Assembly (NCBI GenBank): GCA_000611775.1
Contig: KK106982.1
Coordinates: forward strand, 2,030,643-2,094,642
Direction of reading: 5' to 3'
Origin: Umbilicaria muhlenbergii
Lineage: Eukaryota; Ascomycota; Lecanoromycetes; Umbilicariales; Umbilicariaceae
Length of the DNA: 64,000 bases
The stretch's first letter is position 1. Every line of letters begins with the position of its first letter. Of the stretch, positions 1-10,932 are shown piece by piece. The position numbers and the translations under genes were made by a program. Below the pieces are notes generated by a model. The model worked only from the letters and a program-made list of their open reading frames with translations, was not told where the DNA came from and ran no database searches.

Positions 1-948
1 AGAAGCAGTCGCAGCCGGAATTGAGCACGCCATCACAAAGGAGGACCAAGTCATCACTGCCTACCGATGTCACGGTTTTGCTCTAATGCGCGGCGGTACC
101 GTAAAATCAATCATTGGCGAGCTGTTAGGACGAAGGGAAGGAATTGCCTACGGAAAGGGTGGCTCGATGCACATGTTTGCAAAAGGCTTCTACGGTGGCA
201 ACGGTATAGTGGGTGCTCAAGTACCTGTCGGTGCTGGTATCGCTTTCGCGAATCAGTATACTGGTTCCAAGAACACAACCATTGCTCTCTACGGTGATGG
301 AGCTAGCAACCAAGGTCAAGTCTTCGAAGCATTCAACATGGCCAAGCTCTGGAATCTCCCTATACTATTCGGCTGCGAAAGTAAGACCTTCAATGGACAT
401 AACGTTTTCTTATTTCAAGAAATACTGACGCTCTTACAACAGACAACAAATACGGTATGGGCACAGCCGCCAACCGCGCCGCCGCTTTAACCGAGTACTA
501 CAAACGTGGACAATACATTCCCGGTCTCAAAGTCAACGGCATGGACGTCCTCGCCGTCAAAGCTGCCGTCCAATACGGCAAGAACTACACCGTCGAAGGC
601 CACGGCCCGCTCGTCCTCGAATACGTCACTTACCGCTACGGTGGACACTCGATGTCCGACCCCGGAACCACTTACCGTACGCGCGAAGAGATCCAGCGCA
701 TGCGCAGCACCAACGACCCCATTGCCGGCCTGAAGCAGAAGTTGTTGGATTGGGAGGTGACGAGCGAGGAGGAGCTGAAGGGCATTGACAAGGAGGCCAG
801 GGCATATGTGGATGCGGAGGTTGCGGAGGCGGAGAAGATGGCGGAGCCGGAACCAACTCCGAAGATTTTGTATGAGGATATCTATGTTAGGGGGAGTGAG
901 CCCGAGTTCATGAGGGGGAGGGTTCCGGAGGAGAATTACTATTATTAG
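1..948 (+). CDS. PDA1: Pyruvate dehydrogenase E1 component subunit alpha, 3' part
   Basis: The E1 alpha subunit of the mitochondrial pyruvate dehydrogenase complex binds thiamine diphosphate and decarboxylates pyruvate. The gene is cut by the window edge, so its start and mitochondrial presequence are missing; reading begins in frame at base 2. One intron, 381-442, starts GTAAGA and ends CAG. Seen in the protein: [12 protein letters not shown], the ThDP/Mg motif starting GDGASNQG (near 295) and closing with the Asn pair of GCENNKYGMG, whose first Asn codon is split by the intron. The regulatory serine loop [18 protein letters not shown] follows in exon 2 (near 630-690). The C-terminus ends in Tyr-Tyr-Tyr before TAG. 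It converges on the zinc transporter gene. Identification is very secure. Confidence 0.96.
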
Positions 949-1179
949 GTTGCCAAGGAGAAGGGCCTGTGAAGAAGCGATGGCTGAGGAGGGGATCGGG
1001 GGTCTTGCGGGCATGAAAAGGAGTAAATATCCGATATCGAGCACGGCTTCGTTGCACACTTCAAATTCGAGCATTTCCCACATCTCTTGCTTCTATTTTA
1101 AAAATGCATGGAAGTTTTAAAATGTGAAAAATCGCCGTCTATGCGAGCGTTGAGATTCGTATAAGATGTGCCGCTACTT

Positions 1180-2508
1180 TCAATGCGCATGCCCAACCTG
1201 CGTAATCAGCGGTAACAACATCCCCCCCACCGCCGCCAAAACCAAGCGCAGACTCTTTCCCTCCTTCTGTCGCGCCTCCCTCCCCATCCCGCCATCTATA
1301 TACCCATTCCCATGCATCGCGTCCCCTTGTCCCTGTTGCCCCCCCGAATCATCCTCTTGCATCGTATGCATCGCCACATACCTACCAACCCCCCTTGCGT
1401 CAGCAAACCTATACGACCACCGAAGAGAAACCACACTCACAAAAACGTCCCCCCGCTAAACAACAACACCACCCCCGTCCACCACCTCATCCCCTCCTCA
1501 CTTCCCCCTTCAACCCCTCCCCCTAATATCCTAACCAGCATCCACGTCCCCACCGCCCCCGCCGGCGCCGCAAGACTAAACACCACCAACTGCGCCCTCG
1601 CCCCCCTCTTCCCCAACCCCTGCCTCAACAACACGCTCGTGAGGCCGAACGCGGCGGGCGCTTTGTGGATCATGATTGCGAGGAAGATGATCAGGGAGAG
1701 GGAGGACGGGGTGGTAGAGGAGGCGCCGAGGGCGATGCCGTCGGCGAGGGCGTGGATGCAGAGGCCGAGGGTTGTGGAGAGGGAGCGCCCTTGGGGAGAA
1801 GGGGTGGGGGAGGTGGAGGGCGGGTGGGAGAGGTCGGAGAGGGAGTAGATCGTTTGCGGGGGGGAAGGGGGGGAGGAGAGCCGGGAGAGGGAGAGGGAGA
1901 GGGGGGGGAGCGTGTCGATTAGGTACATTAGGATGAAGCCGAGGATGAGGGAGAGCCCGATCCAGGCGTGGGGGGTGCGGTGGGGGAGTTCGGATGGGGG
2001 GGGAGGGGTGGGGGTGGAATCGTCGAGGATGCCGATTTCGCCGGGGGTGGTTGGCGTTTTGGGAGGGGAGGTCGGGCTGGTGGAGGTTAGGTCGATGCCG
2101 GCGGGGAGTACGGGGCCGGGGAGCGCGGAGAATGGATCGTTGGGTGGGGGGTTGCGGGATGAGAGCCAGGTTCTGGCTGGTGGCCATCGAATGTCAAGGG
2201 GTTGTGTGGAGAGGGCTCGGCGAGTGTGTTGTGTGTGGGGGGATTCGCTGGCGCTGTAGAGGGTTTCGATTCCTTCGGGAATGATCACGATGAGAGATGT
2301 GCCGACTAAGACGCCCATGCCAATTGTTGAGACCAGGCGTAGTTGCGAGTGCGAGAGGGTGAAGGAGAGGGGGAGCGAGCCGGCCAGGAAGGATCTGTGG
2401 TTGGAGTGTCAGGGTTTTAAAGCCTGGATATGGCTGGTGCTTGCTGTGGACTTACGCAATGGCCATCACCGTGCTCAAGGTGAGCAGCATGAAGAGGCCG
2501 TCCAACAT
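1180..2508 (-). CDS. ZIP-family zinc transporter, ZIP9 (SLC39A9)-like
   Basis: Predicted membrane zinc importer of the ZIP family, by analogy with SLC39A9 likely at Golgi or secretory membranes. Joined exons on the minus strand are 2508-2456, 2394-1441 and 1381-1180 (402 aa), with introns 2395-2455 (61 bp) and 1382-1440 (59 bp), both GT-AG. The start MLDGLFMLLTLSTVMAIA is the first transmembrane helix. Family signatures are visible: HALADGIALGAS in helix 4 and the Lys-containing HKAPAAFGLTS in helix 5, the combination typical of the ZIP9 branch rather than of plasma-membrane Zrt1/2. A Pro/Ser/Thr-rich loop separates the N- and C-terminal helices. Sense-strand composition switches from C-rich to G-rich near 1640. 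A second, unrelated-subfamily ZIP gene lies at 48.9 kb. Confidence 0.9.
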
Positions 2509-2888
2509 CTCGTGTCCCTGGGCGTTGCGCCCTTGTTCTCCGGAAGTCTGGTGTGTCTTCTATGACGGTCAAGAGATGCTCATGGCTGTGTCCATTATTG
2601 CTGATCCATTGGCACTGTCATCGATCGTACTCGTACAGACAATGGCGGTGTCTTTTCGTGGAGACGGTGCTTCTTCTCTGATCACTCCCCCTACCGTGCC
2701 CTGAAACGGGGTTCTGGGAAGTCAGCCCTACACCTCGCGCTAGTTCGGTTTCCGCCTTTGATTGGATTCGCGCCAAGCTCTGGGCTGAACAGCGGAACGC
2801 GGTCAGAGGAAGGTACGCGATGCACCTCTCAGCATCATCGCAAGCCGACCTGCTGTCCTGATAAGCTTCCCTTCAAACAAATCACATT
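2509..2888. promoter_or_regulatory. Divergent intergenic region, ZIP9-like / HAT1
   Basis: This 380 bp lies between two divergent starts and must hold both promoters. I see no TATA box or convincing named operator and no gene. Confidence 0.5.
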
Positions 2889-4579
2889 ATGGCGGACGAA
2901 GAAGAATGTGAGATTTCATTGACTTTGTAGAACAGCTGCGCATAGGTCTGACAGCCGCACAGGGTCATCTGACGCAAATCAAGCCATAAACATCTCCTTC
3001 ATACAGCCAGGCGCAGAGGGCCCAAAGGCATTGTCGACGTTTCATCCGAAATACACATTTCCCATCTTTGGCGATGAAGAGAGGATCTTCGGATACCAAG
3101 ACCTTCGCATTCACCTTCGTTTTGCCGCCCATGATCTGCAACCCAACGTCGAGATCAGCTATGATAAGAAGTTCAAGGCGGTTGGGGAGACTAAGGCGAT
3201 GGACATAGAAGAGACGCTGAGAGAATACTTGCCACCTTGTGAGCGTATTCTCAGAAAAGAAGACGGTCGCAAAACTGATTCCTTACTCTTACAGACGCCT
3301 TCGACAAGAGTGCCACCTTCAACGCCAAGGTCCAAGATGATACTTCAGCCAAAGACTTCAAGCCTCCCGGCGAGCTTGTCAACAAGTACACAAGCAGGGG
3401 CCGCAACTTTGAGATCTGGTGCGGCGAGTTGACGGATCCGGCCGTCCAGCGCCTCATTGAGTGCATACAGATCCTCATCCTGTTCTTCATCGATGGAGGC
3501 ACTATGCTCGCGCTTGACGACCAGGAATGGTCAATCAGCCGATGGAGAGTGTTCTTTCTGTACAGCTTCCGCACCACTATTCATCGACAGCCCACTGACA
3601 TCTCTGCTACAGCTACGAGAAACTCACAAATCCGCCGACGCCAACCGCCTCTCCCTATTCTATTGTCGGCTACTCGACCTCATACCGATTCCTAAGCTAC
3701 ACCCCTTCAGCAACCTCATCACCATCAAAAACCAAGCCCCCACCTCAAGACTTCGCCTTCCCCGCGCCACACCCGATTTCGCCTTCCTCCCTCCCCTCCC
3801 GCGACCGCATCTCACAATTCCTAATCCTCCCCCCCCACCAATCCCACTCCCACGGCACCCACCTCTACAACGCCATGTACAGCACCTTCCACTCCTCCCC
3901 CACCACCACCGAAATCACCGTCGAAGATCCCAACGAAGCCTTCGACGACCTGCGCGACTACTGCGACTACACCCGCCTCCTCGCCAACGGCACCTTCTCC
4001 AAAATAAAACTCAACACCGCCATCCCCCCCGCCCTAACCTCCAAACGAGTCGGCGTCCGCGTCCCCACCTCTTCCCTCCTCGACCTCCCCCTTCTTGAAA
4101 CTCTGCGCCACAAAAACAAAATCGCGCCCCGCCAGTTCGCCCGCCTCGTCGAGCTTTACCTCCTCTCTACCATCCCGCCGCATAATCGGCAAGCGGGCAC
4201 GTCAAGGCTGACGCAGCGTGCGAAGGCGTCGGATGAGGGCGATCGGGCCTATTATTACTGGCGGTTACTGATGAAACAGCGGGTGTATAAGCGGAATAAG
4301 GATCAACTGATGCAATTGGATCGGGCGGACAGAATCGACAAGGTGGAGGAGACGGTGGGGGATCTGGTGGGAGATTATGAGCGGTTGCTGAGGGGACTGG
4401 AGGCGAGGAAAACGGATAAGGGAGGCGACGGCGCTGTCAATGGGCGTGGGGAGAGGAGGGAGAGGGGGAAGAGGAAGGTTGTTGATGAGGATGAGGATGA
4501 GGACGAGGAGGAAGACCGAGATGGGGATGGGGAGGGGCGGCGGGAGGTGAAGAGGAGTAAACCTTCTAGTGTCTCATAA
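2889..4579 (+). CDS. HAT1: Histone acetyltransferase type B catalytic subunit Hat1
   Basis: Hat1 acetylates newly made histone H4 (Lys5/Lys12) before chromatin assembly, normally with the WD40 partner Hat2. Exons: 2889-2907, 2963-3238, 3295-3559, 3613-4579; introns of 55, 56 and 53 bp. The first exon codes only for six residues plus one base; the start gives MADEEEW. Seen in order: the N-terminal HAT1 domain (YTFPIFGDEERIFGYQDL), the KPPGELV and FEIW segments, the GNAT core with ILPPHQSHSHGTHLYNAMY as acetyl-CoA loop, and the highly conserved EITVEDPNEAFDDLRDYCD. The C-terminus carries an Asp/Glu run followed by the basic KRSK, plausible for histone or nuclear interaction. Composition flips from C-rich to G-rich near 4170. 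Total 508 aa, the usual length for filamentous fungi. Confidence 0.95.
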
Positions 4580-4709
4580 TACCAAGGCACGGGGAGCCTG
4601 GAGTTTGGGTCTGCCTCGTGGCATATGATATTGTCTGAGTCAACCAATTCGGTTTCGAGACTTGATCAGACGGTTCCTAACATCCACGAAACTTTATTTA
4701 TCCAAACTC

Positions 4710-6803
4710 TCACCGAAACCCAAGCACCTCGAATCCCTGCAGCACCTCATCCAGCCCTAGATCCAGATCCCCACCCCCCTCTTCTCCAGCCTCCCTCGTC
4801 AACAAAATCCTCGCCGCTTCCACGATCCGTCGTGCCTCGCCTCCATACCGCCTCCGCATCCCCGTCGGCGCTTTCACCAGTAGTTCCACACTCAACTGCC
4901 ACACCGCGATCCTCAATTCCTTTAGTCCCCCTTTCCCCAGCGCCGCACTCGAAGCCAGCTTCACGACCTCCATCCACTCCTCCCTCGACGGGCCAGAAAC
5001 GTCCGATTCAGCCACCCCGAGCAAAACTCTCACGATCTCCACCCCCCGACTGGCACCTTCCCCAGAACCTAATATATCTCGAAGATCATCCACCAGACCC
5101 TCCCACCCGTCCGCAGCGAGAAATGCCTCCACGCCCTCAGTCGTGGCGATAATCCCCTCCAGCGCGACCAGCACCGGTGAGCGGAAATCATGCGGTCCGT
5201 CTCGGGTGGCGTAGAGACCGAGTAGGACGTCTACGATGCCGGCGGCTTCGGCGCGAAGGCGCTCGTTGTCGTCTTCGCGGAGCCAGAGGGCGAGAGTGTG
5301 GAGTTGGGAGAGGGTGAGGGGGTCGTGGGGCATGCGGGTGGTGGCGGAGTCCCATGAGATGGCTAGGGGTGTGGGTGTGGGTGTGGGGTCTGCTGGGGAG
5401 GGGCGGGCGGAGGGGTGGAGGCCTGCGGCGCCGGCGACGGAAGCGTCGTAGCGGTCGCGGAGGTGTTCGATGGTTAAAGAAATTGTTTCTGCGATTTCGA
5501 CACGGAGTTGGAGGAGTAGGTCTGGGGGGAGGATGGAGGGTGGTGTTAGTTGTTGGCTGGAGTTTACAGTGCTGGCACCTTCGATGTCGTTGTCCTCATT
5601 GTCGTCGTTAAGGATGCTGACTAGGAAGCCGATGAAAGCGAAGACGATGTCGTAAGAGGCGGCCAGGCGGGCCGACACAAGTGGATACTCTGGGGAGTTG
5701 AGGATCTCTTGCAACGAAGGGATCGTTGTCCGTAGGTCAATTAGTAGAAGCTTCACGAACAGGTAGGAGGAAGGTTTCAAGTCACGCCCTGTGGTTTGGG
5801 GAGGAGATCCGTTAAAGAGAAGAGGTGGATACTGAGCTGGGTAAAGGTGAAGAAGTCCTGCGGATAGTAAAACAGCGGCTTGTCTGTTAGCGGCCGCATT
5901 TCCCTGTTGGGGTTTGATAATCGCATGATATATGAGCTTTGTTAAGGGCTTGAGCCATACAGGATCAGATACGACGACCTGGTTCGTACCATCAGCAACC
6001 ACGAGAGCGATCTATCTGAGGCATGGAACGTTACCTCAGTCGGCGCTGTAGTAAGGATCGCACGGAGGCACTCTAATAATAGACCGGAGCCAGGTGCGTC
6101 TCGGAAAGCAAGTACCAAAGCCGATATTGTGGTAGAAAGCTTTCGGCCAATACTTGAATCCTCGATTTTCTTCGAGGCCGCATTAATAAAGATATATTTT
6201 ACAATATCAAGGACCAGAGGCTCTTGGGGCGCGATCTCAACCATCGGGGACCAGTCCTCAACATGCAATAACGCAGATGCTCCTTCTTGCATGCTTGCAA
6301 AGGTGAGTAGTACCTGCAATATCTGTGTCGTGTCTGAGGAACTATGTTATCAGTCAAAAAAGTCCGCGCCCAAAACACCTGACACAGATAGATGCCTACC
6401 TCTTGGTCAAAGCAGACATGAGCCCCTCAGTACGGCCAAGTAGCCTCTCATCTTCTTGCGATGATTTGGGCAATAGTACGACAAAAGCATGTATCACCGC
6501 TACGGCCAGCTCTACCATACTTTTAGCCTCCTCTTTAATCTTCTTGCCACTTTCTCCGGCTCTTAGAAGTCGATCCAAGAACTTGGTCGGTATTGCCGCC
6601 CAGCATTCTGCGATGGTCTTTGAATCCTTCTGAAGCTCTACGTTGTTGTCGAGTATAGACTTGAGTAGGGCTAAGCCCACAAAGCGTGAGGTGTCATCCT
6701 TAGCCTTCAACAAAGCTAATGCCTGCTCAAGACCCTTTGATGGATCAAGTTGCGGCCGCGGCTGGGACTGGCCCTGTTCCTGCTCTGGGTCCTGAGCTTC
6801 CAT
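4710..6803 (-). CDS. Neurochondrin-family HEAT/armadillo protein
   Basis: Fungal neurochondrin homologues are alpha-helical proteins of poorly known function. Exons on the minus strand are 6803-6400, 6341-6035 and 5978-4710 (659 aa), with introns 6342-6399 (58 bp) and 5979-6034 (56 bp, branch site TGCTGATGG). The family signature near the N-terminus is clear: LALLKAKDDTSRFVGLALLK, then a helix repeat beginning FLDRLLRAG. The rest is helical repeats rich in Leu and Ala. I chose the Met at 6803 (MEAQDPEQEQ) because family members begin with a short polar stretch here; an in-frame Met 13 codons upstream (6842) is possible. The tail converges on HAT1 with only 130 bp between stops. Composition flips near 5165. 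Confidence 0.88.
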
Positions 6804-7127
6804 CTCTGTTGTCCGATGGATTTGGACGGGCCGTAGCCTCATTCGACTTCCAAAATCTTTTTATGACATATCTATCGATGATGTCCCACCACTGAAGACC
6901 GCCCCAAATCAGTGTTGCGTAATTTAGTAAGACCTTTTCCCGGCTGCCCAGATAGAGGTCGTTCATCATAGCAAGTAGTGGAGTGTGATAGTGATGTTGA
7001 GAGTTGCCAAGCTCGGATTGTGCCGACTTTATGAGACGCTAGTGGACCCAGGTCGACGATCTCGAGGACCTCTATGACAAGTTCAATATTGTTCAAAAGA
7101 ATTTCTTTCCCAGCACCACAGCACATC
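6804..7127. promoter_or_regulatory. Divergent intergenic region, neurochondrin-like / MRPL12
   Basis: This 324 bp holds both promoters of a divergent pair. No clear TATA box. Open frames on both strands here lack codon or family support. Confidence 0.45.
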
Positions 7128-7771
7128 ATGTCAGCTCCAATGGCAAGCACTGCGAGGTGCTGTGCTCGTGTTCTCCGCACTCCCGTTCGATCATCCTGTC
7201 TTGCACCCACGGCCATCTCGCAACGGCGAAGACCAGCACCGTCATGGCGATGGCAATCTACAGCAGCCGCCAGCAACCCGAAAGTGGCTGGAATAGTTGA
7301 CCAGATCAGTCAATTAACATTACTGGAAACGGCAGATTTGGTCTCAAGTCTTAAGGTATTTCACCCTTAGCTTTGCGCGCGGCGAACTCCCAGAGGCGCC
7401 ACAAGCAGATAATCCTAAGCTACGCAAGTGCTAACCTGAAATATTAGTCACGACTGAACATACCAGATATGCCAATGGGCGGTGGCTTTGCAGCTGCCGC
7501 ACCTGCTGCCCCAGCTCCTGTGGAGGAGGAGGAAGCTGCCCCCGCCGCCCAGGAGAAAACGTTGTTCACTCTTACACTAAAGTCATTTGACGCCGCGGCG
7601 AAACCGAAGGTCATCAAGGAAATCAAGAGCATGTTGGGGTTGAGTCTGGTGGATAGTAAGAAATTTGTGGAAAGCGCGCCGAAGCAGATGAAGGAGGGAG
7701 TGCCGAAGGAAGAGTGCGAGAAGATTGTGGAGGCAATGAAGGCCTTGGGTGCGGTGGTTGTGATGGAGTAG
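7128..7771 (+). CDS. Mitochondrial ribosomal protein bL12m (L7/L12 family)
   Basis: Component of the large mitoribosomal subunit stalk that recruits translation factors. Exons 7128-7355 and 7448-7771 (183 aa), intron 7356-7447 of 92 bp, phase 0 after LVSSLK. The start MSAPMASTARCCARVL is followed by an Arg-rich, Ser-rich stretch lacking acidic residues, as expected for a mitochondrial presequence ending before QSTAAAS. The N-terminal dimerisation helix is QISQLTLLETADLVSSLK, then an Ala/Pro/Glu hinge, then the C-terminal domain with EKTLFTLTLKSFDAAAKPKVIKEIK, GLSLVDSKKFVE and the end ALGAVVVME, a textbook L7/L12 fold. Confidence 0.95.
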
Positions 7772-8213
7772 AAGTTGGCCTTTCGGAATGATGCAGATAG
7801 TGTTGTTCACTGTGCACTTGTGGAGAAGGTGGGACGTGATGTATCATATGGATAGGCATGTGCAGCTGGAGCCCGCATGTGTCGGAGTTTTGCATCTTAC
7901 CGTCAATAAACCTCTATGGGATCACCAGTTCTGCTATAAAGAAAGATAGTGTCTCCTGCTCGAGCTACTACTGTTAATCCTCTGTTTCGGAATATTCACC
8001 CATTGTAATATGCTACTCTTAGCACTGATTGGCTTGATACCCAAATCCAAAGCTGAACTGGCTTGACATTCTTTTGACCCATAGATCCCATGCTAGTTCG
8101 TCCATTTTACCGCCGAACGCTGGAACGCCACGCCGTTTGGATGCCACCATGCCTCTGATAAATCGCCAAACTCCGGGAAATGCTAGGGTATCGCTTGCCG
8201 CAAGTCTCAAAGC
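7772..8213. other. Convergent intergenic tail region
   Basis: 442 bp between the stops of MRPL12 and CTK3. It should hold two 3' untranslated regions. No gene, repeat or RNA structure recognised. Confidence 0.5.
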
Positions 8214-9050
8214 TCAATCAACGTCAACGGCTTGCCGTCTTTCCATCGCATCTTCCTCAGCAGCTAAATAGTCATCCTCCCCTATCTCACTGACTTCATC
8301 CCACAGCCGCTCAAACTCCTGATCTTCATCCGCGCCAACCGCCCATATACTCTCTCTTAACCTTTTGTGCCGTTCTCGATCCTCTTCTATCCTTTGCTCG
8401 ATCTGCCGCTTGTCTAGCCTAATGACCCCATTCATTTTGGGGGTGGTGTTGACCATCTGTACGTCACGCTGGCCGTTGGCTTCGACGGGCGAAAGGGCAG
8501 GGTGTGCGGGCAGGGTATCCCGTTCTTTTAGACAGGCCTCGATTTCGGTGACAGTGTCGGGAACGAGGATGGACTTTTGTTGGAGACCGTTGAGGACCTA
8601 CTCAGATAGTATTAGTATTTAGGCTCCTCCGGAATCTCAGGGCGTTGAGCAACCTACCCGCCTGACTACCTTCACGTTGGCCGCTCCAGAGCCATCACTT
8701 GGCGCCACCGCATCAACTACCCTTAAGATATCTCGTTGCATCATGCGGACGAAGTCGAGGTGGTTTTCACGTTGTGCCATGTCGCAGAGATGTTCGATGA
8801 AGTACATGATGTTCGCCCGATTGTTCATGGAATTCTGAGACCTGTTAGGAAAGGTATTGCCGCACAATATATCAAAGCTAGACACACATACGCGTTCTAA
8901 TTGCTCCAGTATGCATGAGTGGAGATCCTCGTCCATGTCCCTGTACTTGAGCGCATAGTGGGCGGCCTTTTGCGAAGATGTAACAGAGGCGTTGAGATGC
9001 TGTAACTGCGAGGTAAACCGCATGCGAACCTCGAACGGATCCGCCATCAT
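8214..9050 (-). CDS. CTK3: CTD kinase I gamma subunit Ctk3
   Basis: Ctk3 is the regulatory gamma subunit of the CTDK-I complex, which phosphorylates Ser2 of the RNA polymerase II C-terminal domain. Exons on the minus strand: 9050-8892, 8834-8658, 8597-8214 (239 aa); introns 57 and 60 bp. The N-terminal CID-like domain is well kept: DPFEVRMRFTSQLQHLNAS, AAHYALKYRDMDEDLHSCI, then NSMNNRANIMYFIEHL. The C-terminal helix contains RQIEQRIEEDRERHKRLRE and an acidic end. Two adjacent Met codons (9050, 9047) are possible starts. The start faces the P5C reductase gene across 194 bp. Confidence 0.92.
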
Positions 9051-9244
9051 GCGGGTGTTTTATTGAGGAGTCCAATATACTGCGCGACCGATAGCTAAGA
9101 GTGGTAAGTTAGGGTTACCGCGGGCCAGTGATGGCAGAACGGGGGCGGTCAGGGATGGCAGAACCAAAAGTATAATTTTGTTACCCCAGATTTCGTTTCC
9201 TCAGTTGCTTATGGGCTTAACTTTCACCACCACAATCTTTCAAC

Positions 9245-10343
9245 ATGCCATTGGCGAATGCGCAAATGGACGGACTCTCAGACAATATGAATGGAACTCG
9301 GCTCGGTGACTTAGATCCAAACCGTGGCCTTACCCTCACTGTTGTCGGCTGCGGCAAGTCTGCTCTATCTATTTCCAAGCCGCCTTCGTTAACACCGTTT
9401 AGGTACTCTGGGAATAGCCATCCTCTCAGGCATCCTCTCGTCTTCCTCGGAGCCCTCAAAACCGTCCTCCACTCCACTAGTTTCGCAACCCTCATCTGGC
9501 ACCGCAACCCCCTCGGAAGACCTCCCACCACGGATCCCCACCCGCTTCATCGCCTGCGTCCGCCGGCCTGAGTCCGCCAAACGCATCAAAGCCTCGCTCT
9601 CCTCCCTCACAAACTCTCTTACTGTCCTACAAAATGATAATTTAAAAGGCGTCCAACAAGCCGACGTGGTGCTATTGGCTTGCAAACCCCAAATGGTCGG
9701 CGACATCCTCAACGTAGAAGGCATGCACGACGCTCTCAAGGGCAAACTCCTCATCAGCATCCTAGCCGGCGTGCCTGTCTCTCAAATCGAAGGTATACTC
9801 TACGGGGGCGGCACCAGTTTTGGTCTAGAAACAGAAAATCGCTGCCGCATCGTCCGCGTCATGCCGAATACGGCCTCTCTAATCCGGGAATCGATGACGG
9901 TAATAGCGACCTCCTCGCCTGCTCTCCCCTCCCACCTGAACGCCCTCGTGACGTGGATGTTCACGCGTATTGGGCGCGTTGTGCACCTCCCACCCTCCGC
10001 CATGGATGCCAGTACCGCGCTCTGCGGGTCGGGGCCGGCATTCTTCGCTTTGATCCTCGAAGCGATTGCGGACGGGGCGGTGGCGATGGGGTTACCGAGA
10101 GCGGAGGCGCAGTTCATGGCTGCGCAGACGATGAGGGGTACAGCGGGACTGGTGCTGAATGGAGAGCATCCGGCGCTAGTGAGGGAGAAAGTGAGTACGC
10201 CGGGAGGCTGCACGATTGGGGGACTGTTGGTGTTGGAGGAGGGTAGGGTGAGGGGCACGGTGGCGAGGAGTGTGAGGGAGGCAACGGTTGTGGCGAGCCA
10301 GTTGGGAAAGGGGTTACAAGGGGTAAACGGGACGAGATTTTAG
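9245..10343 (+). CDS. PRO3: Pyrroline-5-carboxylate reductase (proline biosynthesis)
   Basis: Catalyses the last step of proline synthesis, NAD(P)H-dependent reduction of 1-pyrroline-5-carboxylate. Exons 9245-9353 and 9403-10343 (349 aa). The 49-bp intron 9354-9402 must use a GC donor (G|GCAAGT): only this keeps the Rossmann motif VVGCGTLGIAILSGIL in frame, and the nearby GT breaks it. The dinucleotide motif is therefore split by the intron. Later motifs: VVLLACKPQMV, RIVRVMPNTASLIRESMT, and the dimerisation domain ALCGSGPAFFALILEAIADG plus STPGGCTIGGLLVLEEG. A Ser/Pro/Thr-rich insertion follows the Rossmann loop, common in filamentous fungi. Composition changes from C-rich to G-rich near 10,040. 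Confidence 0.95.
9354..9402 (+). other. GC-AG intron in the P5C reductase gene
   Basis: The donor reads GCAAGT, a perfect 5' splice consensus except C for T at position 2, and the acceptor is TTTAG. Excision restores the glycine-rich nucleotide-binding loop. No GT donor nearby preserves the frame. Confidence 0.85.
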
Positions 10344-10932
10344 GTAGGGTGCGAAATAAAGTTGATACCCATGGTTTATAGATTTGCATTGTGCAATGTT
10401 GGTCTATGACAGAACATACTTTCTCTGTTTTGACATCATTGACATCCCAGGTCTCCATGTGTCTATATTCTAGTTTATCTACTGGATCCTATACCCGTCA
10501 CTCTCTCAACTCCGATCGTAACCTTCCTTACTACCTCTTTGGGAATCTATTAAGTAGCGCTCCTCATTTCTTCAGGTCCTCCGAACTGCCATGTTCCTTC
10601 GTAAGATCAATCTCTAACTGACTGATCTCCAACCTTGGCAGACGTACTTGACTTTTGTCGTTGCCACAAGTAGGCACTCCCATGGGATGGGATCGCTGCA
10701 CAGCTGTATATCCAGATCGTCAAGTAAAGCTTAAGCATTTTCGAGCCGTAGACTGCTAAGCACCGACGGTTCCATGTACAGATCGCAGGTGACGATTTCG
10801 AACGATCTTAGGTTTGGCGGTCAAGTTGGGGCCAATGCAGGCACGACATGAGATCTGGATGGCGGTCAGAGTTGGTAGCAACTGCTTAGTAGCGGCTGCT
10901 TGGTGCACCTGTAAAGCCGATGGATCAAAAAT
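10344..10932. other. Convergent intergenic tail region
   Basis: 589 bp between the stops of the P5C reductase and CLC genes. No gene or repeat recognised; expected to hold two 3' untranslated regions. Confidence 0.5.

Noticed and set aside
1576-2187. A 203-codon Arg/Pro/His-rich frame overlapping the ZIP9-like gene on the same strand
   Set aside because: Alternate frame of a C-rich coding region; no homology and the ZIP frame is clearly real.
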